Part shown: piece after piece, positions 27,804 through 38,650 of the stretch | How the letters are laid out: every line of letters begins with the position of its first letter | Numbering within the stretch: position 1 is the first letter of the stretch | Notes under the pieces: generated by a model | Database searches by the model: none | The model's input: only the letters and a program-made list of their open reading frames with translations | Told to the model about the DNA's origin: nothing | Assembly: GCA_904419545.1 (NCBI GenBank) | Contig: CAJFRY010000007.1 | Location: 1-64,000 of the forward strand | Length of the DNA stretch: 64,000 nucleotides | Direction of reading: 5' to 3' | Origin: Candidatus Woodwardiibium gallinarum | GTDB lineage: Bacteria > Bacillota > Clostridia > Oscillospirales > CAG-382 | Position numbers and translations under genes: made by a program

Positions 27804-28992
27804 GCTGGCCAATCGAACCACACCGATTGACGAAACCGCCCTGCGCTACATATGGCTGTCGCTTGCGTGCGGCTTCGCTTCCGCCGCGGCGCGCGAGCTG
27901 ATTTCGGCGTATCACGGCGCGGGTGCCGTCTATGCCGAGGAGGATTTTTCATCGCGCACCGACCTGTCCGAACCGCTGCGGAAGCGGTTATCGGAAAAGG
28001 ACTTGTCGGACGCGCAGGAAATTTATAAGGCCTGCCGCGAGAAGGGAATTGGCATCCTTACCTATGAGAGCGACCTCTATCCCTCGCGGCTGCGCACGCT
28101 TACCAACCCGCCCGCTGTGCTCTATTACCGCGGACGCATCACCAATCTTGACTGTGAGCCCTGCGTTGCCGTTGTCGGCACGCGCAGCGTGTCCCGCTAC
28201 GGCGAGGAAGTTACCGATTGGTTCGGCTATGAGCTTGCCAAAAGCGGCGCCTTCGTCGTCAGCGGACTGGCGAAGGGCGCGGACGGTATCGCGCACCGCG
28301 CGGCGCTGCGCGCCGGCGGTAACACCGTTGCCGTGCTCGGTACAGCCATCGACCGCGTATATCCCCTCCAAAATGAAGGACTGTTTTCCGAGATCGAGTC
28401 CAAGGGTCTGATTCTGAGCGAGTATTATCCCGGCTGCATAACGGGCGGCGCTTCGTTTCCGGAGCGCAACCGCATCATCAGCGGCATCAGTATGTGCACG
28501 GTCGTCACCGAAGCGGGAATGACGAGCGGCGCGCTGATCACTGCACGGAGTGCCATCGCGCAGAACCGTGATGTGTACGCCGTTCCCGGCAGCATTCTTG
28601 TGCCGGGCAGCGATGGCACCAACCATCTCATCCGCGGCGGTGTGGAATGCGTGACATGTCCGGCGCAGGTTCTGGAAAAATACGCCTCCTATTATCCGAC
28701 GAAGCTGCGCATCACACAGCATTCATACACTTACGAACGCCGGGCCGCAAGGGAAAATCGTACGGCGCCGCTGCCCACGCAGCCGCCGCCTGCGGCCGCT
28801 GTTCCGGATGGATTGCCGGCAGTCGAACGGCGGGTTTATGAATGCATTGCCGCCTCGTCCGCCGGTCTGGTGCTGGACGAAATTGCCGCGGCTCTTAAGC
28901 TGCCGCCCTCGCAGTTGATGCCGATTTTGTCCGATTTGGAGATACAGGAGTATATTCGGTCCGCTGAAGGTGGAAAATATCTCAAAGTCTGA
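27787..28992 (+). CDS. dprA: DNA-processing protein DprA (Smf)
   Basis: 'AVVGTRSVSRYGEEV', 'VSGLAKGADGIAHRAAL', 'FPERNRIISGIS', C-terminal winged helix. Confidence 0.96.
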   Translation: MNLFRKLANRTTPIDETALRYIWLSLACGFASAAARELISAYHGAGAVYAEEDFSSRTDLSEPLRKRLSEKDLSDAQEIYKACREKGIGILTYESDLYPSRLRTLTNPPAVLYYRGRITNLDCEPCVAVVGTRSVSRYGEEVTDWFGYELAKSGAFVVSGLAKGADGIAHRAALRAGGNTVAVLGTAIDRVYPLQNEGLFSEIESKGLILSEYYPGCITGGASFPERNRIISGISMCTVVTEAGMTSGALITARSAIAQNRDVYAVPGSILVPGSDGTNHLIRGGVECVTCPAQVLEKYASYYPTKLRITQHSYTYERRAARENRTAPLPTQPPPAAAVPDGLPAVERRVYECIAASSAGLVLDEIAAALKLPPSQLMPILSDLEIQEYIRSAEGGKYLKV

Positions 28993-29047
28993 TATAGATT
29001 TGAACAAAACCGGCCGTGCGCCGGACGGAAAGGTATGAAGCATTACG

Positions 29048-31276
29048 ATGAGCACGACAACACTCGTCATCGTGGAGTCGCCCACAAAAGTGCCCACCAT
29101 CAAGGGCTTCCTTGGAAAGGGCTATAAGGTGGTCTCGTCCAAGGGACACGTCAGGGACCTGCCTAAAAGTAAGCTCGGCATTGACGTCGAGCATGATTTT
29201 GAGCCGAAATACATCAATATCCGCGGAAAGGGCGAGCTGATCAATGCCCTGAAAAAGGAGGCGAAAAACGCCTCCAAGGTTCTTCTGGCGACCGACCCCG
29301 ACCGTGAGGGCGAGGCGATTAGCTGGCATCTTGCCGCCGTGCTCGGGCTGGATTCGGAGAAGGCACAACGTATTACCTTTAACGAGCTGACTAAAAATAC
29401 GGTCCGGGACGCCATCAAACATCCGCGAGATTTGGATATGAATCTGGTCAACTCGCAGCAGACCCGCCGTATCCTCGACCGCCTTGTCGGCTATAAGATA
29501 AGCCCCTTCCTATGGAAAAAGATTAAAAGCGGACTTTCCGCCGGCCGCGTGCAGTCGGTTGCCACGCGAATGATTGTCGAGCGTGAGGAGGAGATAGAGG
29601 CTTTTGTTTCTGAAGAATACTGGACGATTTCCGCCAGGCTTTTCAAGGAATCCGGCGAGTCGTTTGTCGCTAAATTCCACGGTACGCCTGAAAAAAAGCT
29701 TTCTATTGCCGATGGCGAGCAGGCCGAAAAGCTTCTTGCGGAGCTGAAGGAGGCTTCGTTTGCGGTCGGCGGTATCAAAAAAGCCGTCAAGCGTCGGAAA
29801 CCGTTGCCGCCGTTCACAACTTCCACCCTTCAGCAGGAGGCCAACCGCAGGCTCGGCTTCCAGTCGCAGCGCACAATGATGGTCGCGCAGGAGCTGTACG
29901 AGGGCGTCAGCCTCGGCGAGCGCACCGCGCACGGTCTGATTACCTATATGCGTACCGACTCGCTGCGCATCTCCGAGGAGGCGCAGGCAGCCGCGAGTGC
30001 ACTGATCCGGGATAAATTCGGCCCTGAGTACTGCCCCAAGACGCCGAACGTGTATAAGACCAAGGCCGGTGCGCAGGACGCGCATGAGGCCATTCGTCCT
30101 TCCGACCCGTCGCTTACGCCGGATTCTGTCAAGGGTAAGCTCTCCAATGACCAGTTTAAGCTCTATAAGCTGATTTGGGAACGCTTTATGGCCAGCCAGA
30201 TGAAAAATGCCGAGCTGGACACCGTTTCCGTGGACATCGCTGCCGGAAAGTATCTTTTCCGCGCCAGCGGATACACCGTTAAATTCCCTGGCTTTATGGT
30301 GCTGTATGACACCGTTCGCGACAATGAAGATGAGGATGATAAGCCGCTCGAGCTGCCTCCGCTGACCGTGGATGAGCCGCTGACCGCACAGGAGATTACA
30401 CCTGCTCAGCACTTCACGCAGCCCCCCGCAAGGTTTACCGAAGGCTCTCTGGTCAAAATGATGGAGGAGAAGGGTGTCGGCCGTCCCTCGACCTTCACGT
30501 CGACCATTACCACCATTATCGCCCGCGGCTATGTCCGCCGTAATGGGAAGGTGCTTGAGCCGACCGAGCTGGGGCGGCTGACAACCAAGCTGATGAAGGA
30601 TTCCTTCCCGGAGATCGTCGACTATGGATTTACTGCCAAAATGGAGGACGATCTGGATAAGATTGAAAACGGGCAGGCCGAATATCTCAGCGTCCTGCGG
30701 AATTTCTATACGGATTTTGAAAAGGAGCTTAAAGACGCCGACGAAAAGCTCGAAAAGGTAGAGTATGTCAAGCCTGTCGAGGTCACCGATATCATTTGCG
30801 ATAAGTGCGGCGCCAATATGGTCGTCCGCGAAGGACGCTACGGAAAATTCGCCGCCTGCCCCAATTTTCCCAAATGCCGCAATACCCGCCGTCTCAGTGA
30901 TGACGGCGATGAAGGCGCAGAGGAGGTGCTTGCAGACGAAAAGTGCCCGGTATGCGGAGCGGATATGATCCTCAAAAAGGGCGCCTACGGCAGCTTTTAT
31001 GCCTGCCGGAATTATCCCGACTGCAAGACGACCAAGCCGTATTACAAGGATACCGGCGTCGCTTGTCCGCAATGCGGCAAGCGTATCCTCGTCAAACAGA
31101 GCCGCAGTCGCAAAACCTTCTATTCATGTGAGGATTATCCCAACTGCAAATTCTCGGTCTGGGATGTGCCGCAGCAGATGAAATGCCCGAAATGCGGCGG
31201 ACTGGTCTTGAAAAAGAAGAACAAAGAGTATTACTACTGCTATGACGAAAACTGCGGCTGGAGTGAGACCAAATGA
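29048..31276 (+). CDS. topA: DNA topoisomerase I with four C-terminal zinc-ribbon motifs
   Basis: 'LVIVESPTKVPTIKGFLGKGYKV', 'ATDPDREGEAISWHL', 'TYMRTDSLRIS'; CxxC...C motifs at the C-terminus. Confidence 0.97.
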   Translation: MSTTTLVIVESPTKVPTIKGFLGKGYKVVSSKGHVRDLPKSKLGIDVEHDFEPKYINIRGKGELINALKKEAKNASKVLLATDPDREGEAISWHLAAVLGLDSEKAQRITFNELTKNTVRDAIKHPRDLDMNLVNSQQTRRILDRLVGYKISPFLWKKIKSGLSAGRVQSVATRMIVEREEEIEAFVSEEYWTISARLFKESGESFVAKFHGTPEKKLSIADGEQAEKLLAELKEASFAVGGIKKAVKRRKPLPPFTTSTLQQEANRRLGFQSQRTMMVAQELYEGVSLGERTAHGLITYMRTDSLRISEEAQAAASALIRDKFGPEYCPKTPNVYKTKAGAQDAHEAIRPSDPSLTPDSVKGKLSNDQFKLYKLIWERFMASQMKNAELDTVSVDIAAGKYLFRASGYTVKFPGFMVLYDTVRDNEDEDDKPLELPPLTVDEPLTAQEITPAQHFTQPPARFTEGSLVKMMEEKGVGRPSTFTSTITTIIARGYVRRNGKVLEPTELGRLTTKLMKDSFPEIVDYGFTAKMEDDLDKIENGQAEYLSVLRNFYTDFEKELKDADEKLEKVEYVKPVEVTDIICDKCGANMVVREGRYGKFAACPNFPKCRNTRRLSDDGDEGAEEVLADEKCPVCGADMILKKGAYGSFYACRNYPDCKTTKPYYKDTGVACPQCGKRILVKQSRSRKTFYSCEDYPNCKFSVWDVPQQMKCPKCGGLVLKKKNKEYYYCYDENCGWSETK

Positions 31277-32301
31277 GCCATAGAATCATCGTTGACGTTA
31301 TGGGCGCCGACAACGGCAGCGGCGTCGTCATTCGCGGCGCCGTGGCGGGCGCACGCCGCTCGGGGGCTTCCCTGCTGCTTGTCGGAAATCGTACGGTCAT
31401 CCAAAACGAATTGGAAGACTTGAAAACGAAGGGGCTGGACATTCAGATTGAACACGCCGACACCGTCATCCAGATGAACGACCCGCCCGGCACCGTGATG
31501 AAGGAAAAAAACGACTGCTCGATGGCAGTTGCCGTCCGGCTGCTCAAGGAGGGCCGGGGTGATGCGCTTGTTTCCTGCGGGAATACGGGCGCGCTGTTTA
31601 CCTGCTCGTCGCTGGTGCTCCGACGCATCCGCGGCGTCCGCCGTGCGGTTCTTGCTGCCGTCGTCCCGCTGGACAACGCCTTTGTCATTTGTGATGCGGG
31701 CGCCAATACCGAGGCTACGCCTGAAATGCTTGTGCAGTTTGCTACAATGGGTTCGATTTATGCGAAGGACCTGCTCGGATATGCAAATCCGCGCGTGGCG
31801 CTGCTGAATAACGGCAGCGAGGAAAACAAGGGTACAGAGGTGCAGCAGAAGGCATTCGATATGCTGCGGCAGTCGCGCCTGAATTTCATCGGCAACTGTG
31901 AGGGCAGGGATCTGCCCGCCGATTTCTGCGACGTCGTCGTCTGCGACGGTTTTATCGGGAACATAGCGCTCAAAACCATTGAGGGCATGGGCAAGCTCGT
32001 CGGCCGCGTGCTCGAGCGTATTTTCAAAAAAAATCCGATCACAATGATCGGTTATCTCTTTACAAGACGAAGCACGAACGCCGTCCGAAAGCAGCTCGAT
32101 CACACCGAATACGGCGGCGCGCCCTTTTTGGGCATTAACGGCGTGGTCATCAAGGCACATGGCAGTGCTAAGGAAAAAAGCGTCACTGCCGCCGTACGGC
32201 AGGCTGTGAACTGCTGTGAGATGCGGCTGGTCGAAAAGATCAGCGAGGAAATCGCCGCCCTGCGTACCGACGGCGAAGGAAATGACCAACAGAAAGGATG
32301 A
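31273..32301 (+). CDS. plsX: Phosphate acyltransferase PlsX
   Basis: 'IIVDVMGADNGS', 'DALVSCGNTGALFTCS', 'VALLNNGSEENKGTEVQQKAFDML', 'VVCDGFIGNIALKTIEG'. Confidence 0.96.
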   Translation: MSHRIIVDVMGADNGSGVVIRGAVAGARRSGASLLLVGNRTVIQNELEDLKTKGLDIQIEHADTVIQMNDPPGTVMKEKNDCSMAVAVRLLKEGRGDALVSCGNTGALFTCSSLVLRRIRGVRRAVLAAVVPLDNAFVICDAGANTEATPEMLVQFATMGSIYAKDLLGYANPRVALLNNGSEENKGTEVQQKAFDMLRQSRLNFIGNCEGRDLPADFCDVVVCDGFIGNIALKTIEGMGKLVGRVLERIFKKNPITMIGYLFTRRSTNAVRKQLDHTEYGGAPFLGINGVVIKAHGSAKEKSVTAAVRQAVNCCEMRLVEKISEEIAALRTDGEGNDQQKG

Positions 32302-32307
32302 CTCCCA

Positions 32308-33033
32308 ATGCCCGCATCCGTTGCCGGCGAGGAAAAATTCCCCTATCCCGCTTCCGGCCTCGAACAGGCCATCGGCTATTCCTTCCGTGATAAGGAACTG
32401 CTGCAGAATGCGCTTCGGCATTCTTCTTATTCCAATGAAACAAAAAAATCGCAGAACTCCAGCAACGAACGTCTTGAATTTCTCGGCGATTCGGTGCTGT
32501 CGGTGATCGTCTCGGATTATATCTATCGGAATTATGCGCAGCTTGACGAAGGCGAACTGACGAAAATCCGCGCTTCCGTTGTCTGTGAGAATGCACTGGC
32601 GGTCCTTGCCGCGCGAATCGAGCTCGGTTCGTATATGTACCTCGGCCATGGCGAGATCGTCACGCACGGCCGCAATCGAAAAAGCATTGTCGCCGATGCG
32701 TTTGAGGCGCTGCTTGCCGCCATCTATCTCGACGGCGGCATAGAGAAGGCGCGCGCCTTCGTCCTGCCGATGCTCGAGGGCGCCATTGCCGAAAGCGCCA
32801 GCCATGGCAGCGAGGACTATAAGTCCAAATTACAGAAGATTGTCCAGCAGACGCCTGAGGAGCTGCTCGAATATGAGCAGATCGGCGAGGAAGGGCCGCC
32901 GCACGACCGCATATTCACTTTTTCCGTCAAGCTCAATTCCAATGTGCTCGGTACCGGCAGCGGCCGTTCCAAGCGTGAGGCCGAGCAGGCTGCCGCGCGC
33001 GAGGCGCTCAAATATTTTACGGATGAGGAGTAG
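32308..33033 (+). CDS. rnc: Ribonuclease III
   Basis: '[23 protein letters not shown]', '[17 protein letters not shown]', C-terminal dsRBD. Confidence 0.96.
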   Translation: MPASVAGEEKFPYPASGLEQAIGYSFRDKELLQNALRHSSYSNETKKSQNSSNERLEFLGDSVLSVIVSDYIYRNYAQLDEGELTKIRASVVCENALAVLAARIELGSYMYLGHGEIVTHGRNRKSIVADAFEALLAAIYLDGGIEKARAFVLPMLEGAIAESASHGSEDYKSKLQKIVQQTPEELLEYEQIGEEGPPHDRIFTFSVKLNSNVLGTGSGRSKREAEQAAAREALKYFTDEE

Positions 33034-34042
33034 CTCCCCGCACAAAACCATCCCGTTTTTTGTCCCGCATGCCGGATGCCCGCACGACTGCGTGTTCTGC
33101 GCGCAGGAAAAAATCACCTCCGTTCCCCGCGGGGAAATCCCGCTGCGGGAGGAGCTCGAAAACCTTCACGCGCTGATGGAGCGCTGTCCGGGCGGCGAAT
33201 CGGAACTGGCTTTTTTCGGCGGCAGCTTCACCGCCATCGAGCCTGAACGCATGGACGCGCTGCTGCTGGCGGCGCGCGGCTATGTGGACAGCGGCGCCGT
33301 CTCCGGCATCCGCATCTCGACGCGGCCGGATTGTATCAACCGCCCCGTGCTGGAACGTCTGAAGGCGGCGGGCGTTACCGCAGTCGAGCTGGGTATCCAG
33401 AGCACCGACGACGCCGTCCTGTGCGCGAGCGGCCGCGGCCATACCGCGCAGGACAGCCGGGACGCCTGCGCGCTCGTGCGCGCATACGGTTTTTCGCTTG
33501 TCGGCCAGATGATGGTCGGCCTGCCCGGCTCGGATATGCGGAAGGAGCTGCAGACCGCGCGCGATATCGTCGGTTTCGGCTGTGACGGCGCGCGGATTTA
33601 TCCGACCGTTGTATTTTCCGGCACACGCCTGTGGGAGCTGACCCGTTCCGGGGCTTACCGTCCGCTGGACATCGGCGAGGCTGCCGAACGCTCGGCTGCC
33701 TGTCTGGAGATTTTCGTCTCCGCCGGCGTCCGCGTGCTGCGCATCGGCCTGCACGCTTCGGAATCGCTTGCGGAAGCGCCCTTCGGCCCCGCACATCCCG
33801 CTATCGGCGAGCTGGCCGAAAGTCTGCTTTACCGCAGGCGGATCGCCGCTTTGCTTGCCGGACGGCCGACGGCCGGAAGACGGCTGACGCTGTATGTCCC
33901 GCCGGGCGCGCAGTCCAAGGCGGCCGGCCATAAGCGCGCCAATACCGACTGGCTGCGCAAAACGTTTGCGCTTGCGGGCGTTTCGATTTATCCCTGTGCG
34001 GACTGCGCGCCCTATACGGTCAAAACAATACTTGAGGAATGA
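33023..34042 (+). CDS. Elp3-like radical SAM protein
   Basis: '[17 protein letters not shown]' CxxxCxxC; '[10 protein letters not shown]'; '[13 protein letters not shown]'; located rnc-(this)-smc. Confidence 0.93.
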   Translation: MRSSSPHKTIPFFVPHAGCPHDCVFCAQEKITSVPRGEIPLREELENLHALMERCPGGESELAFFGGSFTAIEPERMDALLLAARGYVDSGAVSGIRISTRPDCINRPVLERLKAAGVTAVELGIQSTDDAVLCASGRGHTAQDSRDACALVRAYGFSLVGQMMVGLPGSDMRKELQTARDIVGFGCDGARIYPTVVFSGTRLWELTRSGAYRPLDIGEAAERSAACLEIFVSAGVRVLRIGLHASESLAEAPFGPAHPAIGELAESLLYRRRIAALLAGRPTAGRRLTLYVPPGAQSKAAGHKRANTDWLRKTFALAGVSIYPCADCAPYTVKTILEE

Positions 34043-34049
34043 TGAAAAT

Positions 34050-37000
34050 TTGAGACTCAAAGCGGTAGAGCTGCAGGGCTTCAAGTCCTTTCCCGATAAA
34101 ACGCATATTGCCTTCAGCGACGGCGTCACGGCCATCATCGGGCCGAACGGCAGCGGCAAGAGCAACATCTCCGACGCGGTCCGCTGGGTGCTGGGCGAAA
34201 TGTCGCTCAAAAGCCTGCGCGGCTCCAAAATGGAGGACGTCATCTTCAACGGTGCCGCCGGAAGGAATCCCGCCAACTATACATATGTTTCCATCACTTT
34301 CGATACGGCGGAAGAATACGCCGCCGCGCAGGCTGCGCTGCCCGCCGCCGGGAACGAACCGTCTGACGGGGAGCAGGCACGTCCGCGTCCGGCCCGCCTC
34401 GGCGACGGCCCGGAGGTCACTGTCACCCGCAAATACTACCGCTCGGGCGAGAGCGAGTATTATATCAATAAGCGGCAGGTCCGGCTCAAGGATATCTATG
34501 AGCTGTTCTATGACACCGGTATCGGCCGCGAGGGCTATTCGGTCATCAGCCAGGGGAAAATCAGCGAGGTGCTCTCCCAGAAGGGCGACGAGCGCCGCAG
34601 CATCTTTGAGGAAGCTGCCGGGATCAGCAAGATCCGCTATAAAAAACTCGAATCCGAGCGGAAGCTGCGTGACACGGAGCAGAACCTGCTCCGTGTCAAC
34701 GATATCCTTTCCGAGGTCGCCGTTCGCGTTGAGCCGCTTCGTAAGGAGGCCGAAAACGCCAAGCGCTACCTTGTTCTGAACGAAGAAAAAACCGCGCTCG
34801 AGATCACGCTCTGGCTCGACCGCATCGATAAGCTCAAGGCAGAGCGCGAGCGCGTGGAGACATCCGTCGCCAGCGCCAAGTTAGAGCTGGATACCGCGAC
34901 CGAGGCGCTCGACGGCGCCGAGACCGGGCTCGATTCTCTCATCAACGAAACCTATGAAATGGCGCGCGACGCGTCCGAGACCGAACGGCAGCTCAGCGCG
35001 CTCGCCCAGAGCCGCGCCGAGCGCGAAAGCCGCGAGGCCGTGCTGCAAAACGACATCCGGCACCGCCGCGCCGTCATCGCTTCCTCCGCCGACCGGAAAA
35101 AAGCGGCCGAAGCCGCTGCGGAGGAAGCCGCGCATAAGCTACAGACGGCAAAAGCAGAGGTTTCACGCGCCGAAAAAGAAGCATCCGCCGCAGAGGAAGC
35201 TGCCGCAGCCGCCGAGCAGGCGTATGCGGAAGCCGCTGACGGGCTGCGCGTCTCCCGCGCCGAACGCGATGCGCTGTCCGCACGACGCGCCGAGCTGTTT
35301 GCGTCCCGCGCCGGCCTTGCCGAGGAACGCGCAAAGCGCAGGACCGAGCTGGAAGCCGCGCAGTCGGGCGCTGCGGATTTCGAGCGCCGGCTCGCGCAGG
35401 CGTCCCGCCGCGTCGACGAGCTGGAAACGCAAGTCAAGACCGCTGCGGCCGCTCTGGCCGCTGCGGAGGAAGCCGCGCAGACGCTGGCGAAGGAAGCGGA
35501 GGATCTGCGCGCACAGATTTCCGAAGCGGAGCAGAACGCCGCCGAAACCTCCGAGCGGATTGTCGCCAAGCGGCTCGAGCTGACTGCCGCCGAGCAGCGC
35601 CGCGAGAGCCTGCTGCGGATGGAACGGCTCCTCGAGGGCTACTCCGACGGCGTCAAGCGTGTGCTCAACGACGCGTCCGGCGGCCGCCTTTCCATCGCCT
35701 GCTACGGCACCGTTTCCCAGCTCATCAGCTCGGACAGCCGGTACGTCGTCGCGCTGGAAACGGCGCTCGGAGCGGCGGTGCAGTTCCTCGTTGTGGAGAC
35801 TGAGAGCGACGCCAAGGCCGCTGTCGAGCATCTGAAGCGCAATAAGGCCGGCCGCGCCACCTTCCTGCCCGTCGCCACCGTCCACGGACGGCTCGCCGAC
35901 GTGGAAAAGGTGAAAGGCTGTCCGGGCTATATCGGCATCGCTTCCGAGCTTGCCGCTTATGAACCCAAATATCAGGGCGTCATCCGCGAGCTGCTGGGCC
36001 GTACCGCGCTTGCCGAGGATATGGACGCGGCGCTTGCCATTGCCCGCGCGGCCGGATACCGTCTGAAAATCGTCACGCTCGACGGGCAGGTTATCAGCCC
36101 CGGCGGCTCGATCACCGGCGGCTCGGCCGCCAAGCGGGTGGGGGTCTTTTCACGCAGCGCAGATATCGAGAGCCTGAGCGCGCAGATCAAGGAAATCAAC
36201 GCAGCCCTGCTGTGCGAGGAGACCGAAAAGCGTCGGGAAACCGCGTCCGCCGAGTCCTTTCGCGCCGGGCTGCGGGAGAAGGAGGAAGCGCTCACCGCAC
36301 AGGGCGCAGAACGGGAAGCCCGCTCCGCCGACTGCCGCGCCGCCCGGGCGCTGCTGGACGAAGCCCGCGCCTCCCGCGCCGAGCTTTCGGATGCATATGG
36401 CGGCAGCGATGCGTCGCTTGAAAAGGCGCGCGGGCTTCTGGACGTGCTCGATGCCTCTCTTGCCGAGTCCGATGCGGCGCTCGAACGCTGCGAGCGCGAC
36501 CTGCAAACCGCTTCCGACGCACAGTCCGCCGCCGAAAATGCGGAACGCAGCGCGCTCGACAGCCTGACTAAGGCGCAGCTTGCGCAGTCTGCCGCCCGGT
36601 CGGCGCTCGGCTATAAAAAAGAATTGCTCGCCACGGCGGAGTCCGAGGCTGCTTCGCGTCTGGCCGCCGTCGGCGAGACCGAAAACGAATCCAGGCAGGC
36701 CGAGACCGAAATCGCTTCCGCACAGGCCGAGCTCGAGCAGCTCTCCGCGCAGGCGGCGTCCGCTGCGGGCGAGGAAGAAAAGCTGAAGACGGCTGTCGGG
36801 GAGATTGCCAAGAAGCGCGACGCTACCGAACGCCGCATTGCCGACCTTCGCGCGGACATCAAGTCGCTTCAAATCAAGAAGGAAGAATCCTTCCGCAGCT
36901 ATACAGGCCTCTGTGGCCGCGCCGACGTGCTCAACGGCGAATATGAAACGGTCACGAATAAGCTCTGGGACGAGTATGAGATGACCTACTCCGCCGCCTG

Positions 37001-37700
37001 TGAGCACCGTCTGCCCGTGGAGAAGATGGAGAAAGCCCCCTCGCGGCTGGCGAGCCTGAAATCGCAGATCCGCGCGATGGGCAGTATCAACGCCAACGCC
37101 GTCGAGGAGTATAAGGAGACCAAGGAGCGCTTCGACTTCCTCACCGCGCAGACCGAGGACCTGAACAAAACACGCCGCAGCCTCGATAACGCCATCAGCC
37201 GCCTGAACGCGAGCATGAAAACCACGTTCACCGAATGCTTCGATAACATCAACCGCGTGTTCGGCGAGGTGTTTACCGAGCTGTTCGGCGGCGGCAGCGC
37301 GCACCTCGAGCTGGAGGACCCGGAAAATCCGCTCGAATGCGGCATCGACATCATCCTCCGTCCGCCGGGGAAGACCGTCAAGAGCATTTCGCTGCTCTCG
37401 GGCGGGGAGCAGTCCTTCGCCGCCATCGCGCTCTATCTGGCGCTCCAGAGCATCAACCCGTCGCCCTTCTGCATTTTCGACGAAATCGAGTCGGCGCTTG
37501 ACGACGTGAATCTGGCGCGCTTTGCCGATTACGTGCGCGTCCACAGCGATAAAACCCAGTATATCCTCATTACGCACCGCCGCGGCACGATGGAGCGGGC
37601 GGACACCCTCTACGGCGTGACGATGCGTAAGAAGGGCATTTCGGAGTACATCCGGCTTGATATCTCCGAGTTGGAGGAAAAAATGAAGGAATACGCTTAG
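34050..37700 (+). CDS. smc: Chromosome segregation protein SMC
   Basis: 'LRLKAVELQGFKSFPDKT...IIGPNGSGKSNISDAVRWVLGE', coiled coils, hinge, 'LLSGGEQSFAAIALYLALQSINPSPFCIFDEIESALDDVN'. TTG start. Confidence 0.97.
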   Translation: MRLKAVELQGFKSFPDKTHIAFSDGVTAIIGPNGSGKSNISDAVRWVLGEMSLKSLRGSKMEDVIFNGAAGRNPANYTYVSITFDTAEEYAAAQAALPAAGNEPSDGEQARPRPARLGDGPEVTVTRKYYRSGESEYYINKRQVRLKDIYELFYDTGIGREGYSVISQGKISEVLSQKGDERRSIFEEAAGISKIRYKKLESERKLRDTEQNLLRVNDILSEVAVRVEPLRKEAENAKRYLVLNEEKTALEITLWLDRIDKLKAERERVETSVASAKLELDTATEALDGAETGLDSLINETYEMARDASETERQLSALAQSRAERESREAVLQNDIRHRRAVIASSADRKKAAEAAAEEAAHKLQTAKAEVSRAEKEASAAEEAAAAAEQAYAEAADGLRVSRAERDALSARRAELFASRAGLAEERAKRRTELEAAQSGAADFERRLAQASRRVDELETQVKTAAAALAAAEEAAQTLAKEAEDLRAQISEAEQNAAETSERIVAKRLELTAAEQRRESLLRMERLLEGYSDGVKRVLNDASGGRLSIACYGTVSQLISSDSRYVVALETALGAAVQFLVVETESDAKAAVEHLKRNKAGRATFLPVATVHGRLADVEKVKGCPGYIGIASELAAYEPKYQGVIRELLGRTALAEDMDAALAIARAAGYRLKIVTLDGQVISPGGSITGGSAAKRVGVFSRSADIESLSAQIKEINAALLCEETEKRRETASAESFRAGLREKEEALTAQGAEREARSADCRAARALLDEARASRAELSDAYGGSDASLEKARGLLDVLDASLAESDAALERCERDLQTASDAQSAAENAERSALDSLTKAQLAQSAARSALGYKKELLATAESEAASRLAAVGETENESRQAETEIASAQAELEQLSAQAASAAGEEEKLKTAVGEIAKKRDATERRIADLRADIKSLQIKKEESFRSYTGLCGRADVLNGEYETVTNKLWDEYEMTYSAACEHRLPVEKMEKAPSRLASLKSQIRAMGSINANAVEEYKETKERFDFLTAQTEDLNKTRRSLDNAISRLNASMKTTFTECFDNINRVFGEVFTELFGGGSAHLELEDPENPLECGIDIILRPPGKTVKSISLLSGGEQSFAAIALYLALQSINPSPFCIFDEIESALDDVNLARFADYVRVHSDKTQYILITHRRGTMERADTLYGVTMRKKGISEYIRLDISELEEKMKEYA

Positions 37701-37720
37701 AATCGGGGGAAAACGAATAA

Positions 37721-38650
37721 ATGGGATTTTTTGAAAAGCTCAAGGCGGGGCTGAAAAAGACGAAAAATGCGCTGTTCGGCCCGCTGGACAGACTGTTTGC
37801 ATCCTATGATAAAATCGACGACGATTTCTATGAGGAGCTTTCCGACGTGCTGATCATGTCCGACGTCGGTGTGGAGACGTCCGAGGAAATCTGCGATATG
37901 CTGCGCGCCCGCGTGAAGGAAAAAAAGCTGCGCGAGGCGTCCGAGGCGCGCGCCGAGCTGCAGGAAATCATGAGCGAAATGATCGGCGACGGCGGTGAAC
38001 TGAAGCTTTCCACTTCTCCCTCGGTTGTGCTCGTCATCGGTGTCAACGGCGTCGGGAAAACGACGTCGATCGGCAAAATTGCGCTCCACCTCAAAAACAG
38101 CGGCCGCCGCGTAATGCTCGCTGCCGCAGATACCTTCCGCGCCGCCGCCATTGAACAGCTTGCCGTCTGGGCCGATCGCGCGCAGGTGCCGCTTGTCCGC
38201 CAGAGCGAGGGTGCGGACCCTGCCGCCGTCGTCTTTGACGCCGCCGCCGCCGCCCGCAAGCAGGGTGTCGACGTTCTCATCGTCGACACCGCCGGCCGGC
38301 TGCATAATAAGAAAAACCTGCTCGACGAGCTGGCTAAAATCAATCGCGTCCTTTCCCGCGAGCTGCCCGGCAGCGCACGCGAGACCTTGCTTGTCCTCGA
38401 CGCCTCCACCGGCCAGAACGCGCTGATGCAGGCCAAGGAGTTCACCAAAGCGGCCGAAATCACCGGCATCGTTCTTACGAAACTTGACGGAACCGCCAAG
38501 GGCGGCGTCGTGTTTGCCATTAAGCGGGAGCTGGGCATTCCGGTTAAATATATCGGCGTCGGCGAGGGTGCGGAGGACCTTCAGCCCTTTTCGGGCGCGG
38601 ACTTCGTGCGCGCGATGTTTGAAAACGACGGACAGGAGAAAGCGGAATGA
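37721..38650 (+). CDS. ftsY: Signal recognition particle receptor FtsY
   Basis: 'VIGVNGVGKTTSIGKIA', 'DTFRAAAIEQL', 'IVDTAGRLHNKKNL', 'TKLDGTAKGG'. Confidence 0.97.
   Translation: MGFFEKLKAGLKKTKNALFGPLDRLFASYDKIDDDFYEELSDVLIMSDVGVETSEEICDMLRARVKEKKLREASEARAELQEIMSEMIGDGGELKLSTSPSVVLVIGVNGVGKTTSIGKIALHLKNSGRRVMLAAADTFRAAAIEQLAVWADRAQVPLVRQSEGADPAAVVFDAAAAARKQGVDVLIVDTAGRLHNKKNLLDELAKINRVLSRELPGSARETLLVLDASTGQNALMQAKEFTKAAEITGIVLTKLDGTAKGGVVFAIKRELGIPVKYIGVGEGAEDLQPFSGADFVRAMFENDGQEKAE

Noticed and set aside
29510-31072. 520-aa minus-strand ORF opposite topA
   Set aside because: Antisense shadow of topA with no recognisable motif.
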